A stretch of DNA of 64,000 nucleotides from an uncultured Woeseiaceae bacterium. Lineage in GTDB: Bacteria > Pseudomonadota > Gammaproteobacteria > Steroidobacterales > Woeseiaceae. The translations under genes were made by a program, and so were the position numbers. This document shows positions 58,963-64,000 of this stretch, piece by piece (position 1 is the first letter of the stretch; each line of letters begins with the position of its first letter). The stretch lies in assembly GCA_945788625.1 (NCBI GenBank), contig CALZMQ010000002.1, positions 62,001-126,000 on the forward strand, read 5' to 3'. Under the pieces are notes generated by a model that saw nothing but the letters and a program-made list of their open reading frames with translations, was not told the origin of the DNA and did not search any database.

Positions 58963-59823
58963 GTGAAGTTAGTCAGTTTCGAGTACGGCGGACAGTGCCG
59001 CTTTGGCCATGTGACTGACGACTGCATTCACGAGCCAAGCGAGGGATTGCGGCAGCGTTTCCCGGATCTTCGGGCACTGCTTGCCGCAGGGGCTTGCGAC
59101 GCACTGCAGCAGGACGCCGGGGGCCGCCAACTCGCGGTCGCCGACGTCCGGTTTCTGCCCGCGATCCCGAACCCCGACAAGATCCTCTGCGTTGGCGTGA
59201 ACTATCGCCCGCACATCGAGGAAATGGGGCGCGAGATACCGGATCGACCGGTGGTCTTCGTGCGTTTTCCGGGCAGCCTGGTCGGCCATGACGAGGCGGT
59301 CGTCAGGCCGGACGTGTCCACGCAGTTCGACTTCGAAGGGGAGTTGGCGATCGTGATCGGAAAGCGCGCGCGGCATGTTCCGTGCGAAAGGGCGCTCGAC
59401 CACGTCGCTGGCTATTGTTGTTTCATGGATGGTTCCGTCCGCGACTGGCAACAGCATACGATGCAGTTCACGCCGGGTAAGAATTTTCAGAAAAGCGGCG
59501 CGATGGGGCCGTGCATCGTCACCGCCGACGACATACCGGAACCCGCTTTGCTGCAACTGTCTACACGCGTCAATGGCGAGGTGATGCAGCGCGCCGAGGT
59601 GGCGGATCTCGTCTTCGGTATCCCCGCACTGGTCGAGTATTGCTCGACGTTTGCGGAATTACTGCCCGGCGACGTCATTGCAACCGGCACACCGGGCGGG
59701 GTTGGGGCCGCGCGGAAGCCCCCGGTGTGGCTAAAACAGGGCGACACTATTGAGGTTGAAATCCCACGTGTAGGCCTGTTGCGTAACGCCGTTACGGACG
59801 AAATACGGGCAAACCCGTCTTAG
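58963..59823 (+). CDS. fumarylacetoacetate hydrolase family protein
   Basis: The start is a GTG at 58963, with AGGGG about 8 bases before it. The 286-residue protein has the FAH fold marks KILCVGVNYRPHIEEMGREI, the metal-binding DFEGELAIVIG and the FTPGKNFQKSGAMGP loop. The enzyme cleaves C-C bonds in 2-oxo-hept-3-ene-1,7-dioate-like or acylpyruvate substrates. Specificity is not known. Confidence 0.92.
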   Translation: MKLVSFEYGGQCRFGHVTDDCIHEPSEGLRQRFPDLRALLAAGACDALQQDAGGRQLAVADVRFLPAIPNPDKILCVGVNYRPHIEEMGREIPDRPVVFVRFPGSLVGHDEAVVRPDVSTQFDFEGELAIVIGKRARHVPCERALDHVAGYCCFMDGSVRDWQQHTMQFTPGKNFQKSGAMGPCIVTADDIPEPALLQLSTRVNGEVMQRAEVADLVFGIPALVEYCSTFAELLPGDVIATGTPGGVGAARKPPVWLKQGDTIEVEIPRVGLLRNAVTDEIRANPS

Positions 59824-59919
59824 GTGTTGATTTTGTTGGCAAAGGTTGCCTGAACGAGCTGTTGCATTTGTGCCACAAAAACAACAGTGTTTTGGGCCGT
59901 TTAGGTAGATGCGATCTAA

Positions 59920-60106
59920 AGGATTGACAAACCGCGATATTTCTGCGAATTTCGTCCTCAGTAAACGTAGCCTTTGAGCAACACCTCGGCTACCGAGCGG
60001 ATGAACGACACCTTCAGGTACGACTTGGCGGGGGATTCAGGGGGCCAGGAACCACGTGCTAACGTAGGTTTGAAAAAGCGGTTTCGCAAGAAGCCGCTTT
60101 TTTTTG
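59920..60106 (+). ncRNA. candidate small RNA with strong terminator
   Basis: A perfect TTGACA at 59924-59929 is followed at 17 bases by a weak, extended-type -10 (TGCGAATTT). The region to the terminator at 60073-60105 has no good gene. It contains a CTCGG-CTA-CCGAG hairpin (about 59986-59998) and several GGA-containing single-stranded segments. A transcript of about 145 bases would result. It may simply be the untranslated end of nearby genes. Confidence 0.4.
60073..60105. terminator. bidirectional Rho-independent terminator
   Basis: A GCGGTTTC/GAAGCCGC stem with a GCAA loop and an A-run before and a T-run after gives a classical intrinsic terminator on both strands. It stops transcription after the minus-strand haloalkane dehalogenase gene and of anything entering from the left. 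Confidence 0.93.
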
Positions 60107-60112
60107 CGTGTA

Positions 60113-60982
60113 CTATCCGCCTCGCGACGGGTCCATGGCGTCGAGCCAGTCCCTGATAGCTGCCGCAATTTCCGCGGGCGAGTCTTCCTGGATGAAGTGG
60201 CTGCCGGCGACGGTAACTTCGGTCTGACTGGCAAACGTGCGGCAAAATTCGCGTTGCGGCCCCGTCAGGATTGCGCCGGGTTCCGCATTGACGAACAGTT
60301 TTGGCACGGTGCACCTGCTTAGCCAGCCGGCATAGTTGGCCACGATCTCATGAACGTCCGCCGGCTTCCCGTCGAGCGGAATCTGCCGTGGCCACGTCAA
60401 TGTCGGACGCCGGTCCTCGCCGGCCGATGCGAACGGCCGGCGATACACCGCCATCTCGTCGTCGCCAAGCTCGCGGAGGACGGAGCCGGGCAACACACGC
60501 TCGACGAAAACGTTCTTCTCCAGCACCATTGCCTCGCCTGCCTCGGAGCGAAAACCCTCGAACAACGGGCGAATGAGTTCCGGCCATTCGTGCCAGCCGA
60601 GAGGCCGCACGATGCTTTCCATGTACGCGATGCCGCGCACCTTGTCGGGATGCTGGGACGCCCAGTCGAAGCCCAGCGCCGAACCCCAGTCGTGGATGAC
60701 GAACGTGACGTCGTCTGTGATGCCCAGTTGCCGCCACGCCGCAAACAGGTATTCGCGATGCTCGACATAGCGGTAGCTGTCCGGACCCGGGTCGTCGAGT
60801 TTGTCGGAGTCGCCCATGCCAATGAGGTCCACGGCAACGCAACGCCCGTACCCGGCGAGTTCCGGCATGATATTGCGCCACAAGTACGACGACGTGGGAT
60901 TGCCGTGCTGGAAAACGATGGGCGCGCCTTCGCCCATCTCGACGTAGGCCATCTTCTTGCCGTGTACTTCAACGTAATTCAT
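60113..60982 (-). CDS. haloalkane dehalogenase
   Basis: I choose the ATG at 60982, 7 bases after a GGGGG, over the ATG at 60988. The 289-residue alpha/beta-hydrolase has the halide-binding Asn ([14 protein letters not shown]), the nucleophile Asp with adjacent Trp ([14 protein letters not shown]), the acid Glu ([15 protein letters not shown]) and the His ([11 protein letters not shown]). This set is that of haloalkane dehalogenases of subfamily II (LinB/DhaA type). A transcript ends at the terminator just beyond. Confidence 0.93.
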   Translation of the reverse strand: MNYVEVHGKKMAYVEMGEGAPIVFQHGNPTSSYLWRNIMPELAGYGRCVAVDLIGMGDSDKLDDPGPDSYRYVEHREYLFAAWRQLGITDDVTFVIHDWGSALGFDWASQHPDKVRGIAYMESIVRPLGWHEWPELIRPLFEGFRSEAGEAMVLEKNVFVERVLPGSVLRELGDDEMAVYRRPFASAGEDRRPTLTWPRQIPLDGKPADVHEIVANYAGWLSRCTVPKLFVNAEPGAILTGPQREFCRTFASQTEVTVAGSHFIQEDSPAEIAAAIRDWLDAMDPSRGG

Positions 60983-61180
60983 CAACATCCCCCGGCTGGT
61001 TCTCGCACGCCGCTCTGCGGCATTTAGCGAGAAGAACGAGTTATACACCAAGCGGTGTCGCGCATCCGTATGCGGTATCGGCTTCCTGCGCATCCCTTGA
61101 CGAACGTCATTGCCGCCGGTGGTCAAACGTGCTGCAATTCCGGGTACATGCGCGTTGACGGAATTGAAGAGCAGTAACGG

Positions 61181-62065
61181 ATGGGTCACGAACACGTGCA
61201 AGAGGCGAACAACAAGAATCTGAAACGGGTCATGGTCGCGCTGGTTCTGACCGGCGCCTTCATGGTCGTCGAAATCGTCGGCGGCATCATATCCGGCTCA
61301 CTGGCGCTGCTCGCCGACGCCGGCCACATGTTGACCGACACCATGGCGCTGGCGCTGGCCGCCATGGCGTTTCACGTCAGCAAGCGCCCCCCTGACGGCA
61401 GACTGACATTCGGATACCAGCGCTTCCAGATCCTGGCCGCGTTCGTGAACGGTCTTAGTCTGCTGGCGATCGTCGGCTGGATTCTCGTGGAGGCTGTGAA
61501 CAGGTTCATCAATCCGAACGAGATACTCGCCGAGACCATGCTTGTCGTCGCAGCCGCCGGACTCATCGTCAACCTGGTGTCGTTTGCAGTTCTGCACACC
61601 GGCGATCGGGAGAATCTGAACATTCGTGGCGCCGCGCTGCACGTTGCAGGCGACCTGCTCGGCTCGGTTGCGGCAATTGTCGCGGCAATCGTCATCCTTT
61701 ACACCGGCTGGCTGCTGATCGACCCAATCCTGTCGGTCGCGGTCGCGGCATTGATACTCAAGAGTGCCTGGTCACTCGTGAAGCGCAGCGCGCATATACT
61801 GCTCGAAGGCGCCCCGGAGTGGCTCAACACCAGGACGATGCAGGACCGCATCGTCGCCGGCGTCCCCGGAGTGGGCGAAATCCACCATGTGCATATCTGG
61901 GGCCTGACGCCGCAACAGCTGATGTTGACGATGCACATGTCACTGGCCGACGGCACAAACGGCCAGGCGGACATCGTTCGCAAAGTCAAAGCTTTCTTGC
62001 GCGACGAATACGGTATCGGGCACGCGACGATCGAGGTGGACGTCGACGGCTGTTCGGATCACTGA
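61181..62065 (+). CDS. cation diffusion facilitator (CzcD/ZitB-like zinc exporter)
   Basis: The 294-residue protein has six membrane helices and a cytoplasmic tail. The metal-site motifs are [20 protein letters not shown] (helix 2) and [20 protein letters not shown] (helix 5), both H/D type. The C-terminal [16 protein letters not shown] strand is typical. It exports Zn, Cd or Co in exchange for protons. Its stop overlaps the convergent hpt gene by 7 bases. Confidence 0.94.
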   Translation: MGHEHVQEANNKNLKRVMVALVLTGAFMVVEIVGGIISGSLALLADAGHMLTDTMALALAAMAFHVSKRPPDGRLTFGYQRFQILAAFVNGLSLLAIVGWILVEAVNRFINPNEILAETMLVVAAAGLIVNLVSFAVLHTGDRENLNIRGAALHVAGDLLGSVAAIVAAIVILYTGWLLIDPILSVAVAALILKSAWSLVKRSAHILLEGAPEWLNTRTMQDRIVAGVPGVGEIHHVHIWGLTPQQLMLTMHMSLADGTNGQADIVRKVKAFLRDEYGIGHATIEVDVDGCSDH

Positions 62066-62631
62066 TCGTTGGGTGTGACCGTTCCGATGTAGGGCAGCGT
62101 GCGGTTCTGCTCAGCGAAGTCGAGGCCGTAACCGACGACCCATTCATTGCCGATGTCAAAGCCGAGATAGTCGACGTGGACGTCAACCTCGGCCCGGTCG
62201 GCCTTGCGTACCAGCGCGCAGGTTTTCACCGACGCCGGCCGGTGTGACTGCAGCATGCCGATTAGGTACTTCAGCGTGTGGCCGGTGTCGACAATGTCCT
62301 CGACGACCATCACATGTTTGTTTTCGATGTTTCCCCGAACATCCATGACGAGGCGCACTGCGCCGCTCGACCTGCTGCCGCTGCCGTAGCTGGAAACGGC
62401 GATGAACTCGATGACTCGCGGGACCGAGAGTTCACGCGACAAGTCCGCCAGGAAAATGAACGATCCCTTGAGCACGCCGATCAACACGAGTTCGTCGCAG
62501 TCGCGGTAGTCGTTCGATATCTGGCTGGCGAGTTCGGCGACTCGCGCCTGGATGTCCTTCTCGCTGATGAGTACCCGGGGGTTCTGCTCTTCGCTCACGT
62601 CGATCTCGTGTGTCAATCCTGGCACGAGCAT
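62059..62631 (-). CDS. hpt: hypoxanthine phosphoribosyltransferase
   Basis: I start at the ATG at 62631. The 190-residue protein has the PRPP motif VMVVEDIVDTGHTLKYLIGM, the flexible loop SSYGSGSRSSGAVRLV and KADRAEVDVHVDYLGFDI. These match Hpt/HprT. It salvages hypoxanthine or guanine into IMP or GMP. It is divergent from the deoxynucleoside kinase gene, 52 bases away, which gives a small nucleotide-salvage pair. Confidence 0.94.
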   Translation of the reverse strand: MLVPGLTHEIDVSEEQNPRVLISEKDIQARVAELASQISNDYRDCDELVLIGVLKGSFIFLADLSRELSVPRVIEFIAVSSYGSGSRSSGAVRLVMDVRGNIENKHVMVVEDIVDTGHTLKYLIGMLQSHRPASVKTCALVRKADRAEVDVHVDYLGFDIGNEWVVGYGLDFAEQNRTLPYIGTVTPNDQ

Positions 62632-62683
62632 AGGTGATCTTCCGGGTGGATGCCAGACGCGAATACGGTATGGTTGGCGTGCA

Positions 62684-63319
62684 ATGAAACGATCAATAGC
62701 AATCGCCGGAAACATGGGCACGGGCAAGTCAACGCTCGTCGATTTTCTGCACCGAACCTACAATGTATCGCCGTTCTACGAGCCCAATGACGAGAACCCT
62801 TATCTGGTCGATTTCTACAAGGACATGAAGCGCTGGGCATTCCAGTCGCAGCTGTATTTTCTGAGCAACAAGTTTCGCCTGCACCAGGAACTCGATCGCC
62901 AGCCCGGCGTCGTGGCGCTGGACCGCACGATATTCGAGGACGCTGAGGTATTCGCGACGGCGTTGCACCAGATGCGCAAGATCTCGAAGCGAGACTGGCA
63001 GACGTATCGAGGTTTCTATCACGCGATCCTCGATGCGATACGGCCGCCGGACCTGATGATCTACCTGCGCTGTTCAATGCGTACTTTGCGCCAGCGCATA
63101 CGCCTGCGCGGGCGCAAGATGGAGCAGGACGTTCCGTTGTCGTACCTGAGGCGCCTCGACCGGCTCTATGAAGACTGGATAGCCTCTTATGACATGAGCG
63201 AAGTGCTGGTGCTGGAGACGGACAGGCTGGACTATATTCACGACCTGGTCCACCGGCTCGACGTCATGGAGCGCATCGAAGCCGTATTGCCCGACGAGTT
63301 CGGCAGACCAGGTTGCTAG
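62684..63319 (+). CDS. deoxynucleoside kinase
   Basis: Starting at the ATG at 62684 gives 211 residues. The P-loop GNMGTGKS is at 9-16. WAFQSQLYFLSNKFRLHQEL and VALDRTIFEDAEVFATALHQ give the substrate-binding region, and LRQRIRLRGRKMEQDV gives the lid. The family phosphorylates deoxyadenosine or deoxyguanosine. No strong ribosome site precedes it. Confidence 0.92.
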   Translation: MKRSIAIAGNMGTGKSTLVDFLHRTYNVSPFYEPNDENPYLVDFYKDMKRWAFQSQLYFLSNKFRLHQELDRQPGVVALDRTIFEDAEVFATALHQMRKISKRDWQTYRGFYHAILDAIRPPDLMIYLRCSMRTLRQRIRLRGRKMEQDVPLSYLRRLDRLYEDWIASYDMSEVLVLETDRLDYIHDLVHRLDVMERIEAVLPDEFGRPGC

Positions 63320-63328
63320 CTTAAGCGT

Positions 63329-64000
63329 TCAGTCACTTGTAAAAAACGGGACTTCGGTCAGCGTCTGGTTGCCGGATTCCTCGATGGCGAGCACCTCGAC
63401 TTTGTATTCCACGCCGGGCTGCAAGAACTCACCGGGTATCGACATCGAAGTGACGTTACCGGGCACATCGGCGCTGAAAACCCGCAAGACGGGCTCTTCC
63501 TGCTCAACGATTACCTGGTAAGCGACGATGTCGCCATCCAGGATGCCACCGCCGAATTGTGTGGTTACGGCTTCCCAGATTACCGTGAGCCCGTTCGGCG
63601 ATACCGTGGCGTCTTCTTCCGGCACGAGAATGTTGGGTCCCGCGGGAAGATTGTGCGTGAGTTCCGCAACGCCCACCAACCAGTCGCGCTCGACAGAGCG
63701 CCCGACGAAATGGTACTCGCCTTCCGGGAAGCGCTCGAGGAATTCATCCAGCGGCAACTCATCGAAGCCGGGTTCGGCGCTCTCGAAGAACAACTCGGTA
63801 AGGCCGGTCTGGCCGACGCCCCCACGGCCCCTGACGGACAACACTCGCCGCGCCCTCGGGTCGTAGACGGCGAGCCTCTTCCAACCCTCGCCATCGACGA
63901 ACATCTGAATGCCCGAATCGCCGTCTGTTGCGTTGATTTCGATGATTATTCTGGCGTCGCTGAATTCGATGATCGACCAGCCACCGCGCGCGTCCGCGGT
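63329..64000 (-). CDS. unknown protein with fibronectin-III-like segment, 5' end beyond window
   Basis: The frame is open from the right edge, so the ATG at 63904 is probably internal. The visible 223 residues contain an N-terminal beta region (SIIEFSDARIIIEINATDGD, FVDGEGWKRLAVYDPRARRV). The C-terminal part (VSPNGLTVIWEAVTTQFGGG, IVAYQVIVEQEEPVLRVFSA, PGEFLQPGVEYKVEVLAIEE) resembles an FN3 beta-sandwich. Such proteins are often secreted. Function unknown. Its stop is 9 bases from the deoxynucleoside kinase stop. Confidence 0.75.
   Translation of the reverse strand, partial: TADARGGWSIIEFSDARIIIEINATDGDSGIQMFVDGEGWKRLAVYDPRARRVLSVRGRGGVGQTGLTELFFESAEPGFDELPLDEFLERFPEGEYHFVGRSVERDWLVGVAELTHNLPAGPNILVPEEDATVSPNGLTVIWEAVTTQFGGGILDGDIVAYQVIVEQEEPVLRVFSADVPGNVTSMSIPGEFLQPGVEYKVEVLAIEESGNQTLTEVPFFTSD

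Overview
The window is high-GC, densely coded DNA from a bacterium. Its makeup suggests a heterotrophic, probably marine or sediment gammaproteobacterium: the P-II protein is of GlnK/GlnB type, several acyl-CoA catabolic operons are present, and an ExbB/ExbD/TPR envelope locus is of a kind known from Gammaproteobacteria and Myxococcota. The order or family cannot be fixed from sequence alone. No rRNA, tRNA, CRISPR array, transposase or phage gene was recognised. Three stretches stand out: an envelope-machine operon (12.0-21.7 kb), two catabolic operons with regulators (28.7-49.5 kb), and a riboswitch-controlled thiamine salvage operon (49.5-53.4 kb).

Layout. 0-11.7 kb: the 3' part of an AAA-like/P-domain/WD40 membrane protein, an MFS-acyltransferase fusion, and a small lipoprotein. 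A minus-strand envelope set follows (LemA, M48 protease, SYLF protein, MscS channel), with ApbE divergent from LemA. 12.0-21.7 kb: a TlpA-like thioredoxin, a coiled-coil secreted protein, two large TPR proteins, a TPR lipoprotein, a small secreted protein, an ExbB/TolQ protein, two ExbD/TolR proteins and a TonB-like AgmX/PglI-type protein. Together they look like a proton-driven trans-envelope machine related to the core of the Myxococcus gliding (Agl/Glt) apparatus. 21.9-28.6 kb: small enzymes in overlapping order (dehydrogenase, FkbM-like protein, phosphatase, deoxyinosine glycosylase, glyoxalase-fold protein), a broken MAPEG gene, GlnK, a desaturase and a LuxR regulator.

28.7-34.3 kb is an acyl-CoA operon of leucine/isovalerate type: isovaleryl-CoA dehydrogenase, carboxylase beta subunit, APH-fold kinase, MaoC hydratase and crotonase. 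After a Sel1 protein come a TetR regulator and a divergent fused isobutyryl-CoA mutase (IcmF), with a 20-bp perfect palindrome between them. 39.3-42.5 kb is more AT-rich and looks accessory: a FlgO/TPR membrane protein, then a GEMM-I (cyclic dinucleotide) riboswitch ahead of an unknown secreted cysteine-containing protein. 42.5-49.5 kb is a TetR-headed beta-oxidation operon: thiolase, FadJ-like fusion, crotonase, acyl-CoA dehydrogenase and a 3-hydroxyisobutyrate dehydrogenase-like enzyme.

49.5-53.4 kb holds a TPP riboswitch followed by a TonB receptor, a small thiamine-binding protein, a PnuT-like permease and a thiamine-kinase-like protein, a complete uptake-and-trap route for thiamine. The rest contains GloB, a YtcJ-type amidohydrolase, an M16 peptidase lipoprotein, an FAH-family hydrolase, a haloalkane dehalogenase, a CDF metal exporter, hypoxanthine phosphoribosyltransferase, a deoxynucleoside kinase and the 3' part of a protein with an apparent FN3-like domain that runs off the right edge.
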